NCBI GenBank assembly: GCA_006226595.1 | Contig: SBGP01000043.1 | Coordinates: 1 to 64,000 of the forward strand | DNA from: Deltaproteobacteria bacterium | GTDB lineage: Bacteria; Myxococcota_A; UBA796; GCA-2862545 | Length of the DNA: 64,000 nucleotides | Direction: 5' to 3' | Part shown: one piece after another, positions 39,734 through 48,798 of the stretch | Numbering within the stretch: position 1 is the first letter of the stretch | Layout of the letters: the number at the start of each line of letters is the position of its first letter | Notes under the pieces: generated by a model | The model's database searches: none | What the model was told of the DNA's origin: nothing | What the model saw: the letters and a program-made list of their open reading frames with translations, nothing else | Position numbers and translations under genes: made by a program

Positions 39734-40617
39734 CGAACCAGGGTATCGAGCATGCGGCGGTAGAGCCGCCTCGGGTCCATGGTCTCCGGCAGTGTGGCGC
39801 AGCCGCCGTCGTTGATCTCGATCACCGTCCAGCCTCCCTCGGCGAGGCGGGCCACGTCGGCGACGAAGAAGCTCGACTCGACGGCCTCGCCGATCCAGCG
39901 CATCTGATCCGCAGGCAGCGTCGACCCCTCCTCATCGAAGTACGGGGCGTGGGCGACGAGGCGCCCTTCGTAGAACACCAGGCGGTGCTCGTCCATGGCC
40001 TCCCTTGCCTCCGTGCGAAAGCCGATCGGGGCGAGGTCGACGAACCTTCGCACCACCAGGCCGCGCTCGAAGCGGTCACCACGTATGTCGACCAGTGCCT
40101 CGCAGATCTCCGCGAACCTCGCCTCGTCGCACCCCTCGGGCACGAAGCACGCCGCTTGCCACCGCTCCTTGGCCGACTTCACGTGGTCCTTGATGACCCA
40201 TGGAGGAGGGCCGAGCTCCTCCATGGCGAGCGTCCAAGCCTCGCGGGCATCGCTGTCGTCGGTCCAGACACTCTCGGGTGTGTGAGAGCCGAGTGCCTCG
40301 ATCCAGAACGGAGCGTAGAGCGCCTCCTCGAACTCGGTTGGCGTCACGACGAGCTGGTCGCCGCGGTCAGAGACGGCCTCGTAGAGCGCTTCGTACTCGT
40401 CGAGGGAGAGCAGCCAGCCACGGTAGAGCCAGCGGCGTCCCCGGGCTGGAGGAAGGGCTGCGAGCGCCCCCTCCGTGTCCCCGTTCACCAGGTCGTCCAG
40501 CGCGACCATCGCGTAGGGGACCCCGAGCTCCTCGAGGGCGTCAGCCTCGATGTCGAGGCGGTCGTCGGCGGACCACGTTCCGCGGGCGCGTCCGAAGAGG
40601 ACACCGTCGAAGCTCAT
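39730..40617 (-). CDS. ATP-grasp enzyme (R2K/DUF4343-like)
   Basis: The 295-residue protein has an ATP-grasp core: PPWVIKDHVKSAKERW with the nucleotide-binding lysines, RGLVVRRFVDL with EHRLVFYEGRLVAHAP after it, and VADVARLAEGGWTVIEINDGG, whose E and N are the metal-binding residues. This order fits the R2K group of ATP-grasp proteins, some of which are linked to phage and peptide-ligation systems. It would form an amide bond between an acid and an amine. It ends the eight-gene leftward operon, five bases after the radical-SAM gene. Confidence 0.7.
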   Translation of the reverse strand: MSFDGVLFGRARGTWSADDRLDIEADALEELGVPYAMVALDDLVNGDTEGALAALPPARGRRWLYRGWLLSLDEYEALYEAVSDRGDQLVVTPTEFEEALYAPFWIEALGSHTPESVWTDDSDAREAWTLAMEELGPPPWVIKDHVKSAKERWQAACFVPEGCDEARFAEICEALVDIRGDRFERGLVVRRFVDLAPIGFRTEAREAMDEHRLVFYEGRLVAHAPYFDEEGSTLPADQMRWIGEAVESSFFVADVARLAEGGWTVIEINDGGCATLPETMDPRRLYRRMLDTLVR

Positions 40618-40622
40618 CTCGC

Positions 40623-41186
40623 CTACTCCATGAGGCGGGGATCGGTGGGGAAGCCGGTGATGGTCATCGTGCCGTCCGCCGCAAGGTGGACCTCCGCCTC
40701 GGGAGCGCCGTTCATGTCTTTCGGGCCGTAGCGCCCCGACAGGAAGTGGACGCGCTGGTTCACAGAGCCTCGCCAGGCAAGACCCGTGGTGCGCTCTCGT
40801 TCCAAGTAGCGGCCCGTCACCAACACGTCCGTCGTCGCGAGCAACGCGGCGTGCTCTGGACGGGTCAGCTCCTCCAGGTCGTAGCCGGTGAACACGAATA
40901 CCGACAGCCCTGCGGTTTGGAGTCTCGCCGCGACGGCCGCCAGCGCTCGGGCTTGCGCGAACGGCTCGCCACCCGTGAGCGTCACCCCCTCGATCCCTGG
41001 TGTGGCAAGAATGGAGTCGACCAGTTCGTCGACCGTGCGCAGATCTCGCTTCTCGAACGCCCACGTGTCCGGGTTCCAGCAGCCTGGACAGGCGAGGGGA
41101 CAGCCCTGCACCCAGACGACGAAGCGCTCCCCTGGTCCGTTGGCCGCGCTCCGCTGAAGGGCATGGGAGATGTTGACTCGCACCAT
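40623..41186 (-). CDS. Radical-SAM activase-like protein (NrdG type)
   Basis: The 187-residue protein resembles NrdG-type activating enzymes. C-x3-C-x2-C is in VQGCPLACPGCWN, GVTLTGGEPFAQ is the SAM-binding GGE motif, and VFVFTGYDLEEL follows. Such enzymes use a 4Fe-4S cluster and S-adenosylmethionine to make a glycyl radical in a partner, but no glycyl-radical protein lies nearby. NrdG-like proteins beside DUF1257/DUF2997 genes recur in bacterial genomes as far as I recall. The start, ATG 41186, shares TGATG with the DUF1257 stop. Confidence 0.8.
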   Translation of the reverse strand: MVRVNISHALQRSAANGPGERFVVWVQGCPLACPGCWNPDTWAFEKRDLRTVDELVDSILATPGIEGVTLTGGEPFAQARALAAVAARLQTAGLSVFVFTGYDLEELTRPEHAALLATTDVLVTGRYLERERTTGLAWRGSVNQRVHFLSGRYGPKDMNGAPEAEVHLAADGTMTITGFPTDPRLME

Positions 41187-41668
41187 CAGTAGGTCCGCTT
41201 CACGAGCACCAGTCGGATGGTCTCGCCCTCCCGGGTCTCTTGGACGCGGTATCCGAGCTTCTTGGCTCGCTCGTGGACGGCTTGTCGTTGGGTCTCGACA
41301 AGGTGCCTGCGCTCCTCCTCGAGTCGCTCGCGTTCTGCTGCGGCGATGCGTGTTTGCTTGGCGCTCCACGCAGTCTGGTAGGCGCCGGTGATTCTGGAGA
41401 GCCAATCCGGACCAAATCTTGCGTGGTCGTCGCTCAGGATCGCGGTGTAGCCGGTTGGGCCCCGCAAGAAACCAACGTCGTTGTAGGCGTCGCCGGTGTG
41501 CTCCATGCGGAGCACGATGTTCGCTTGGCGGCCCCCTTGCCAACCCCGGAGTGGCACGGGCTGCTCCGAGCGTATGAGGTTTGCCTCGTCGAATCCCTGG
41601 GCGACGATCGCGGCGACAAGGGAGTCCTCGTCCAGCATTGGGGTGAGCAGGGTGATGAAGGCACTCAC
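41186..41668 (-). CDS. DUF1257 (Ycf35-like) protein
   Basis: The 160-residue product opens MSAFITLLTPMLDEDSLVAAIVAQGF, matching the MS-x-F start of DUF1257. The middle has DVGFLRGPTGYTAILSDDHA, and the C-terminal half is a helix plus LGYRVQETREGETIRLVLVKR. In plastids and cyanobacteria the family is Ycf35. Its function is unknown. The GTG start at 41668 overlaps the upstream stop as GTGA, so it is co-translated with DUF2997. Confidence 0.78.
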   Translation of the reverse strand: MSAFITLLTPMLDEDSLVAAIVAQGFDEANLIRSEQPVPLRGWQGGRQANIVLRMEHTGDAYNDVGFLRGPTGYTAILSDDHARFGPDWLSRITGAYQTAWSAKQTRIAAAERERLEEERRHLVETQRQAVHERAKKLGYRVQETREGETIRLVLVKRTY

Positions 41669-41874
41669 GACTTCTTCCCCAGGCCCTGAGTGCGGACGGT
41701 GGTGGTACGCGACGTGCCGGCATCCGGCTTGCGGTCGACTGCGGCGGTTCCGGGAGACAGTCCGTCCAACAGACGCTCGAGGTCGCGCAGGCATGTGTCT
41801 CCCGTGAATCCGTGGGCGTCCGCCGTGATTCGACCCTCTTCGTCGATCTCGATGGTGATCCGCTGTTCCTTCAT
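41665..41874 (-). CDS. DUF2997 small protein
   Basis: This 69-residue protein has the DUF2997 pattern: MKEQRITIEIDEEGRITADAHGFTGDTCLRDLERLLDGL, in which a beta hairpin with a GF-x-G-x-x-C turn precedes a helix. It lies between the coiled-coil gene and DUF1257, with ATGA overlaps on both sides. DUF2997 and DUF1257 genes are commonly neighbours. Its role is unknown; the size suggests an adaptor. Confidence 0.75.
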   Translation of the reverse strand: MKEQRITIEIDEEGRITADAHGFTGDTCLRDLERLLDGLSPGTAAVDRKPDAGTSRTTTVRTQGLGKKS

Positions 41875-43847
41875 GCGTCCTCCGGCCCGACCAGCGCGGC
41901 GGAAAGCCGGGTGGCCTCCCTCTCGCCTGCCTCGAGCTCGCTCCAGGTCTCGATGACGAGGAAGCGCTCACCCTTGTGGCGTCGAAGTGCACCCACCTCG
42001 GGCAGCGCCTCCGTTGGCACGCTCGTCTGGGGCCGAGCGGAGGCCGCTTGGGGGACGAACCGTCCTCCGGTTTGGGAGCGCCTGGGCGCTGACGGAGCCG
42101 GTCGAAACTCGAACGGCTCGGCTGCGGTCTGCTCCATGGCGGCGACCTCGCCCCGGAGCCTTCCGATTTCCCTGTTCACTCGCGTCAGTTCGTCGGAGAG
42201 CCGGCGCTGATTGGCGGTGAGGTCCCGGCGCGCCTCCTTGCTCGCGGCTCGAAGACCTTCTTCCAGCTCTCGGAGCTGCTCTGCGATGTGGTTTCGTCGG
42301 CCCTCTGCCTCCTCGACCGCCTCGCGCCGATTGGGAAGCTCGCGCTGCGCGGTGTCGACTCGAGCCTGCCATGCATCCCGCTGCCGGTCCCGCTCCTCGT
42401 CTTCCCGCGCCTTTCGCTCGGCCTCCTCGAGGTCGAGCTGGAGCTTGCGCGCGCCCTCCTCCAATTCTCCGAGGTGGGAGAGGAGGGCCGGAGCGTCAGC
42501 GGGTCCTGCTTCGGAGGGCCGCTGCGCCGCGAGTACCTCTGCCTGGGCGAGGAGCCCGCTCTCGGTGCGCTGGAAACCCAGCATGGCGCTGACGAGCCGC
42601 GAGAATGCACCCCCCAGACGGCCGCGCTCCCCCTCGGCGGCGGTCAACGCTTCGCGTACCTTCGCGAGGCGGGTGGCCCAGTGTTCGTCGACGGTCCGCC
42701 AGCTGCGCACCAATGCGTCTTCCTCGGCCCCTGTGGGGACTCGCGGAGGAAGCACAGTCCACTGGTAGCACACCGCCAGGGCGAGTGGCTGCGCGGGCGG
42801 CAGGGTGGACGGAGTCGTCTCGAGAACCGTGCGCAGGGAACTCGCCTGCACCGGGGGGAGCTCGATGTGCTGCTCGTCTTCGAGGCCGCGTGAGGCTTGC
42901 TCGCCAGACAGCCAGAAACGCGCCTGTCGGTGATTCGCATCGCCGAGACGAACGCGGGTAGAGAACCGCCACGCCGATGGAGCCCGCAGCAACTGGGCAA
43001 GCTCCTGCGCCTGTGGTGCGGTGAGCCGGAGTCGCAGGCGTCCTCGCGTTCCCGGCAGGAGGACCTCTCCGCCACCAGAACTCACCTGGATGTCGGGGAG
43101 ACCTCTGTCCGACCAGACGACTTCGACGCCGGCGTCGGCCAGCTGCCCGAGCTGATCATGATGGTCGGCGCCGGCAGGGAACCACAGCCTTGGAGCGGCC
43201 TTCGCTGGAGGCCGTCCGTTGATGACGTGCAGTGCCAGCGCCCGGGAGTCTGCCTCCAGACGGGCGTCCGACGGCTCCCATCGAACCGAGGCCGACCCAG
43301 GCACTTCGGGGACGTCGAAGGGGCGTTCACTCGCTCGCCTCCAGGAGAACTCACGGCTGCCAGACCAGGCTTCTTCCGTCGCCTCGTGCCAGAACAGGCG
43401 CAGGAAGGTCTGCCGGAGCGCTTCGCGCTGGACGCTGTCGAGCCTGAGCGCCAGGCCGCCCCCCATCCAGACCCACGCGTCGCTCGCCACCATCACGCCG
43501 GAGGCCGGAACCTCGGGAATGCGACGAACAAGCACCCGCTCGGCGCGGAGTAGCTCGCCGTCCACCCGACCCTTACCCCAGTCTGGACCCACGAGAACGT
43601 AGGTCCGTGCGCCGGACATGGCGTGTGCGAGCAGCTCGGCGCGGACGGCGTCGGGACCACTGCCGAGGAGGACGAGTACGGGAGCGTCGCCTCCACGTTG
43701 CAGCCCTTTGGGTGCCTGAGTGACCCAGGCGCCGTCTAACGCGGGTGGGGTCGGTTCAGCCCCCTCGATCCAGGCCGTGGAGAGAAGAGCGTCCTCCCGG
43801 GAGTCGACCCGGTGCTTCGGGACACGTCGGATGGGTCCCTGCATCAT
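41871..43847 (-). CDS. Large coiled-coil protein of unknown function
   Basis: The 658-residue protein begins at ATG 43847, which overlaps the upstream stop. The N-terminal 400 residues are mixed alpha/beta, with VLVLLGSGPDAVRAELLAHAM and TYVLVGPDWG suggesting a Rossmann-like part. Residues about 425-590 form a long charged coiled coil (KLQLDLEEAERKAREDEERDRQRDAW and similar). A Pro/Ala linker and an acidic end follow. No family is recognised. Its place in the operon suggests a structural bridge between the ATPase and the smaller subunits. Confidence 0.7.
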   Translation of the reverse strand: MMQGPIRRVPKHRVDSREDALLSTAWIEGAEPTPPALDGAWVTQAPKGLQRGGDAPVLVLLGSGPDAVRAELLAHAMSGARTYVLVGPDWGKGRVDGELLRAERVLVRRIPEVPASGVMVASDAWVWMGGGLALRLDSVQREALRQTFLRLFWHEATEEAWSGSREFSWRRASERPFDVPEVPGSASVRWEPSDARLEADSRALALHVINGRPPAKAAPRLWFPAGADHHDQLGQLADAGVEVVWSDRGLPDIQVSSGGGEVLLPGTRGRLRLRLTAPQAQELAQLLRAPSAWRFSTRVRLGDANHRQARFWLSGEQASRGLEDEQHIELPPVQASSLRTVLETTPSTLPPAQPLALAVCYQWTVLPPRVPTGAEEDALVRSWRTVDEHWATRLAKVREALTAAEGERGRLGGAFSRLVSAMLGFQRTESGLLAQAEVLAAQRPSEAGPADAPALLSHLGELEEGARKLQLDLEEAERKAREDEERDRQRDAWQARVDTAQRELPNRREAVEEAEGRRNHIAEQLRELEEGLRAASKEARRDLTANQRRLSDELTRVNREIGRLRGEVAAMEQTAAEPFEFRPAPSAPRRSQTGGRFVPQAASARPQTSVPTEALPEVGALRRHKGERFLVIETWSELEAGEREATRLSAALVGPEDA

Positions 43848-45514
43848 CGCGCACTCCCCACCAGCCACTGGCGTAGGGCCGGCTGAAGCTCGTCCGCAGT
43901 GACTCGGGTTGCCGCGAGGTCCTTCCACCGTAGCGCCGTATCCGGACCGGCATCCTGGACATCCGCGCGGGCGTGAATCGGGCTGTTGCTCATGTGCCAG
44001 CCGAAGCCTGGGCCTTGGGTAGGGAGCACGATCAGGTAGCGGTCGTGGGGCCAGCTGCGGCCGAAGACCTCGCGGTAACTCCGGGGGGATGTACCAGTGA
44101 GGGCCTGGACTTTCTTGAAGTCAGCCTCCTCGTCGCCGGTCCACACCTCGACACCGACGCTTGGGGCGATGGCCCGAACCGAGTCGATGAGCAGCCCGAG
44201 GGACTGGAGGTTGTCGTCGCCACGCACGTAGCGGTCGCAAAGCAGGAGGCGCCGAGGAGCCACCCCCGCCATGAGCCGGTCCACCAGCCGCCGCATGGAC
44301 CAGCCTCCGCGGTAGGGGACGCGAACCACTCCCGCGGGCTCCACCACCGGCGCGGGGGCGGGGGACCCGATGCGGAGTGCATCGAGCTCCTCGGAGGCAG
44401 GTGGGAACGGGGACAAGTCCACCGGAGCGGCAATGGTCCAGAACCGTTCCGGGTTCTTCGCAGCCCGTGCCAGCAGGTCGCTGTGCGAGGGCAGAGACGG
44501 GGCGAAGGACTCGAGTGGCGTGTCCTCGGTGAGCTCTGCGAAACGCTCTCGGAGCGCGCTGCGGCTTCGGTAGCCGGGCTTGTCGGATAGGTCGCGGTCG
44601 AAGCGGGCCATCGCCCATCGCTGCGCTTCCTGTCCAGACGTTGGTCCGATGGGGACGTCCTCCAGGGTCACGTCCTCGAACGTACCCCTGCCAGGGATCT
44701 CGACGCGTCGAAGTGGGAGCGACTTGCGAAAGTTGGCGACCTCACCGTCCGAGAGGTCGTCGAATTCGACGGCCAGTCGTCGCTCGCCGGCTTGCCACCG
44801 ACCGAACGCCGAGAGCGGCCCCGTGGCCCAAGTTTCCGCCAGGCGCCAGAGGTCGAGTCCGTCGGACTCTGGCTCGTGCTCCATGCTCCGCATCGCATTG
44901 CTGCCCTGCTGTGGTGCCTCGATCATCCCGTCGAGCTGCCATTGGTCCCGGGACTGGCCAAAGTCGAGGGTCCAGCGAAGGCGACACGTCGCTCGGGTGT
45001 CACCAGCCAAGGCCCCTAGCTGTCCGTGGTTGCTGGGAAGATCACGGACGACGAATCGTTCCTTGGCGTCGAGCATGGAGCGAAAGACCCGCCCGCGGTC
45101 AGGCTCGAATGCGAGCGGTCCAATCGACTCGAAGCGCGGGTCACGCTTTGAAGCAAGGCGTTCAACCGCCAGGACCCGACGCCCCATGACGGGGTGTTGC
45201 GCGAGCCAGAGTCCGTATACGCCCTGCTCCGGCACCGGCGCTTCGTTGGATTCTGCGACGTCTGCTCCCAGTGCGGTCAGCCCGCCGTGTGCGTCACACA
45301 GCCCCAGCGTGCGACACCAGGCGATCACGTTGTTCGCTCCTGCGTCTCCCAGGCCCGGGAGCACGGACTGGACCACGGCAGCCGTGATGCGGTTGTCCTG
45401 TTCTCGGCCAGCGCGGCAGAGCAACCCCAACTCCGGTCGACGCTGCATCCAGGCCATCTCCGCAAACACCGCGACCCGACTGACGGGGATCTCGGTCGTC
45501 AAGACACATCTCAT
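43844..45514 (-). CDS. Unknown protein with PLD-like C-terminal segment
   Basis: The 556-residue protein starts at the ATG overlapping the helicase stop (ATGA). The first 350 residues are unassigned. The C-terminal part, from CDRYVRGDDNLQ (about residue 420) through PHDRYLIVLP (about 489) to GWHMSNSPIHARAD, has the strand and HxR layout of a phospholipase-D-like fold often seen beside defence helicases. Only one such half is visible, so activity may need dimerisation or may be absent. A structural search would settle this. Confidence 0.6.
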   Translation of the reverse strand: MRCVLTTEIPVSRVAVFAEMAWMQRRPELGLLCRAGREQDNRITAAVVQSVLPGLGDAGANNVIAWCRTLGLCDAHGGLTALGADVAESNEAPVPEQGVYGLWLAQHPVMGRRVLAVERLASKRDPRFESIGPLAFEPDRGRVFRSMLDAKERFVVRDLPSNHGQLGALAGDTRATCRLRWTLDFGQSRDQWQLDGMIEAPQQGSNAMRSMEHEPESDGLDLWRLAETWATGPLSAFGRWQAGERRLAVEFDDLSDGEVANFRKSLPLRRVEIPGRGTFEDVTLEDVPIGPTSGQEAQRWAMARFDRDLSDKPGYRSRSALRERFAELTEDTPLESFAPSLPSHSDLLARAAKNPERFWTIAAPVDLSPFPPASEELDALRIGSPAPAPVVEPAGVVRVPYRGGWSMRRLVDRLMAGVAPRRLLLCDRYVRGDDNLQSLGLLIDSVRAIAPSVGVEVWTGDEEADFKKVQALTGTSPRSYREVFGRSWPHDRYLIVLPTQGPGFGWHMSNSPIHARADVQDAGPDTALRWKDLAATRVTADELQPALRQWLVGSAR

Positions 45515-48500
45515 CGGTTGGCACTCCTCCGGTGGCGCTTTCGCTCGTGCAGGGGCGTTTGGCCTGCGAGGGCCTCGAGTTCGGCCGTACGGCAGTCACA
45601 GAAGTACGGGTGGTTGCCGACCACCACGAGCTGCTGCCGCGCGCGGGTCACGCCGACGTTCAGGCGGTTCGGGCTGTCGAGGAAGCCGACGCGGCGTGTG
45701 TTCCGCATCGACAGCATGACGAGGTCCGCCTCGCGACCCTGGAAGCGGTCCACCGTGCCGCATACGACCTCGACCGGGGCGTTGCGAACGATGAATCTCG
45801 TCTTTCGGTCATCCTGGGTGACCTCGCGCAGCATGTCCGAGATGGCGCGTTCCTGCTTCGAGTAGAAGCAGAGGCACGCAACCTCCCAGACCTTCGGACG
45901 ATCCCGGTCGGGGGGCCCCTTCTTCCGCGCCCAGGCGATGAAATCGCGCAGCAGACCGGCCATGACCCCAATCTCGTCCTGGTTGATCCCCCCTTGCTCC
46001 CGGCCTTCGACGTGGACCCACACACGCCGGGCAGGGAACTCGCCCCAGTCCCAGCCGAGCTTTGCGTCTCGGAGCTGGATGGTGTTCGCGTCGCTCAGCG
46101 CATGGCCGTCGTAGACGACCTTGCGGGGAAACGAGGCGATGTCCGGATGCATGCGGTGCTGGAAGCTCAGGCTCTCGAACCGCGCAGCGAAATCCCGTGG
46201 GCAGCTGCCCCTCAGGCCCGCGGTCAGCGCGCTGCGCCGCTTCGCTCGATCTACGCCGATACCTTCCTGGAGTACCTCTAGGATGCTGGGAAGCCCGATG
46301 TCCTCGATCTCGGCAACGGGCTCTTCGATGCTCGACGCCAGCGGCTGGAGATAGCCCAGGTCCTTTCGGAGTCGCTCGCGCTCTCGTCCGTTCCGACTGT
46401 GTCGCAGCTCGTGGAGGCGCGTCAGCCGCCAGGCGAGTTCCTGGGCCAGGTCGCGGCGCAGCAGCCAGTCCACCTCGCATGCTTGAGCGTCAGCGAAGGA
46501 CGTGACCGGTTCCCGACGGAACTGTCGTTCCTGGTAGGAGCGCGGGAGTTGTCCGACGCGTTGGAGCCACCACGCCTGCCTGGTGAGCAACACATCGCCC
46601 TCTGCGAGGGGCCCCCCCGTTCCGGCGACGTCTTCCGCGAGGAGCAGATTGGACGGCAGCCACTGCGAGACTTCCCGAATGAGGTCATCCCCCACGAGTA
46701 CCCAGTCCGCCGCCGCGAGCTTCAGAGCGGACGCGTGGCCCTCGCGAAGCTCAGTGACGGTGACGGAGTCCACTGGGCCGACGGAGCCGCCTCGCTTGGC
46801 GACGACCCGCACGACATGCGGCTCCTGCGTTCCTCGGGCCACCAGCTCCTTGGCGATCCATCCGAGCACACCCGGTCGTTCGACGAGAAGCCAGCGCATG
46901 CCGGGCTGGCGCAGTCGCCCTAAGGTCAACCGGAAGAGGAGCAGACATGCACGCTGATGGTCTGCGGGAAAGACCGGTTGGTCCTGCTCGTCCACCAGGT
47001 CGCGGAGGTTTGCCACGATGTCGGCTCGGTCTGCGAAGGGCGGCAGCTGTCGCACGTCACCCACCACCATCCACCGCTTCGCCATGAGCGCGGGGACCAT
47101 GAACTCCTGGATGAGCGTCTTGCTGGCTTCGTCCACGATGAGGACGTCCCAGTGAGGCATCGTGGTGATCGGACGCTCCCAGACCTTCAGGTCCTCGTCT
47201 CGCCCGCGGAACAGGGGGTGGTTGACGATGCCCATCGTCGTTCCGCAGGTCAGGTTGGCCGCCATGATGACGGCCCGTTCGGCCATCTCGTACAGCTCGG
47301 CGTCGCCATAGCCCCGCATCGCTGGTTGCCGCTGCCAGGCGGAGACCAGGGCCTCTACGCGCTCGTCGAGCTGCGTGGTCTGGACCTTGTCGTCGACCTT
47401 GTCGAGCTTGCCGATGCGAACCGCATGGATGGGAGACGAGGACTCGAGCAGTCGCTCCAGCACGTTGTCGATGGCGACATGCGTGGAGGCGCAGAGCAGA
47501 ACTCGCTGGCCCTGCTCTACGAGTTGCTGGACGATCTCACAGATGGCGGTCGTCTTGCCCGAGCCCGGAGGCCCCTCGAGAAACGCGAAGTCGGGGCTGC
47601 CGAGCGCCTTCTGCACGAAGGTGCGCTGCTCGTCGGTGCCATTGCGACTGACATCCGTCAAGGCTCGCCACTCGCCTTCGGGCACGTCGACGGGGGTGAC
47701 CCTCGGCCAGCGCGCATGTTGGGGATCCTCACACAGCCGCAGCAGTCCCTGATGGTGGGGTAGGGGAGCCTCGGAGAGCTGCCTCAGGGCCCGCTGCTGC
47801 AGGTACAGATTCCTCACGTCAACCGGGAGGTAGAGTGTCGTGTCCGCTGGCGGATAGCGGTCGAGCAGCAGTTGGTATCGGTCGGGATCGACCTTGCGCA
47901 CCTTGTAGGTGCTGTCCTGGCGGTGGCGCGCTTGCGTCCAGATTTCCCGCACGTCGCCTTCGCAGAACGCGGCCCTAGGGTCGAGGAACTCCTCCGCCTC
48001 GGAGGACTCCGGCGGGAGTAGTTGGACCCAGCACCCGCGGCGCCCGCCGGAACCCAACTCATGCCAGCGGAACCGCACGCCGTTGTCTCCCCTCAGCGAC
48101 CCATCGGCCGGTGGCTCTTCGACTCGGAGCATTCCGCCGCTCACCTCGAACGAGGTGCCCTTGGCGTCCACCGCACGCCGGAGGCCCTCGAATGCTGGCA
48201 GCGCTTCCGCCTCGACCTCGTCGCCGTCCACGAGGAGGTCGCAGTCACCTACCTGGCCCTCGACGACGAGCAGCCAGTGACGCTCGTCGTCGGTGACTCT
48301 CGGCGGTGAGCGGAGGGACAGTGCGTGTCCATGAAGGTCCACGACCTGACTGGGCGGCGGGGGGGCTGCCTCGAGCTCCACCGAGCACTCCTTCAGGCAC
48401 CAGAGCACTCGGTCGCCCGGGAGCAGCGGGACATTCGTGCGCACTCGGAGCCCGGTGGCGGTCGGGGTGGCGCTCTCGAAACGGACGGGGACACCCCGGT

Positions 48501-48798
48501 TCATGACGAAGCCCATCTGGCCCAGATCGGGGTGTGTTCCAGATGGCCAGCCCGTCAGTACGACGCCGGGTGGGGGACGTGGAACCCGCAGAAGACTGTC
48601 GACAGCTTCGAGTCGGATGGTGACGAGGTTCCGTACTCGCTCCCAGGGAAGCTGGTAGCGGGTCTGGCGCTGCTTGGCCGTGTGGATGGCCTGCCCGAGG
48701 AATCGGTTGAAGGGGCGGAGAACGTTCCCGGCCTGACTCATCAGCGGTGGTGCCACCTTCGGGTGCCCTGCAGCTGCGTGGAAGAACAGGACCTTCAC
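45511..48798 (-). CDS. UPF1/DNA2-like superfamily 1 helicase
   Basis: The 1,095-residue helicase has an N-terminal region of about 380 residues without a recognised domain, then SF1 motifs. These are GPPGSGKTT (Walker A, about residue 408), DVLIVDEASK (motif II), GDVRQLPPFA (motif III), QHRMHPDIA (motif IV, about 879), VDRFQGREADLVMLSMRN (about 1019) and NVGVTRARQQLVVVG (motif VI). This is the NAM7/DNA2/UPF1 class, acting on DNA or RNA. It starts at GTG 48798, overlapping the AAA+ stop as GTGA. The large N-terminus could hold a nuclease or binding module. Confidence 0.88.
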   Translation of the reverse strand: MKVLFFHAAAGHPKVAPPLMSQAGNVLRPFNRFLGQAIHTAKQRQTRYQLPWERVRNLVTIRLEAVDSLLRVPRPPPGVVLTGWPSGTHPDLGQMGFVMNRGVPVRFESATPTATGLRVRTNVPLLPGDRVLWCLKECSVELEAAPPPPSQVVDLHGHALSLRSPPRVTDDERHWLLVVEGQVGDCDLLVDGDEVEAEALPAFEGLRRAVDAKGTSFEVSGGMLRVEEPPADGSLRGDNGVRFRWHELGSGGRRGCWVQLLPPESSEAEEFLDPRAAFCEGDVREIWTQARHRQDSTYKVRKVDPDRYQLLLDRYPPADTTLYLPVDVRNLYLQQRALRQLSEAPLPHHQGLLRLCEDPQHARWPRVTPVDVPEGEWRALTDVSRNGTDEQRTFVQKALGSPDFAFLEGPPGSGKTTAICEIVQQLVEQGQRVLLCASTHVAIDNVLERLLESSSPIHAVRIGKLDKVDDKVQTTQLDERVEALVSAWQRQPAMRGYGDAELYEMAERAVIMAANLTCGTTMGIVNHPLFRGRDEDLKVWERPITTMPHWDVLIVDEASKTLIQEFMVPALMAKRWMVVGDVRQLPPFADRADIVANLRDLVDEQDQPVFPADHQRACLLLFRLTLGRLRQPGMRWLLVERPGVLGWIAKELVARGTQEPHVVRVVAKRGGSVGPVDSVTVTELREGHASALKLAAADWVLVGDDLIREVSQWLPSNLLLAEDVAGTGGPLAEGDVLLTRQAWWLQRVGQLPRSYQERQFRREPVTSFADAQACEVDWLLRRDLAQELAWRLTRLHELRHSRNGRERERLRKDLGYLQPLASSIEEPVAEIEDIGLPSILEVLQEGIGVDRAKRRSALTAGLRGSCPRDFAARFESLSFQHRMHPDIASFPRKVVYDGHALSDANTIQLRDAKLGWDWGEFPARRVWVHVEGREQGGINQDEIGVMAGLLRDFIAWARKKGPPDRDRPKVWEVACLCFYSKQERAISDMLREVTQDDRKTRFIVRNAPVEVVCGTVDRFQGREADLVMLSMRNTRRVGFLDSPNRLNVGVTRARQQLVVVGNHPYFCDCRTAELEALAGQTPLHERKRHRRSANR

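Noticed and set aside
44580-45719. Plus-strand frame of 379 residues inside the leftward operon
   Set aside because: It is antisense to a gene coupled on both sides, is Ser/Arg/Pro-rich and has no ribosome site or domain.
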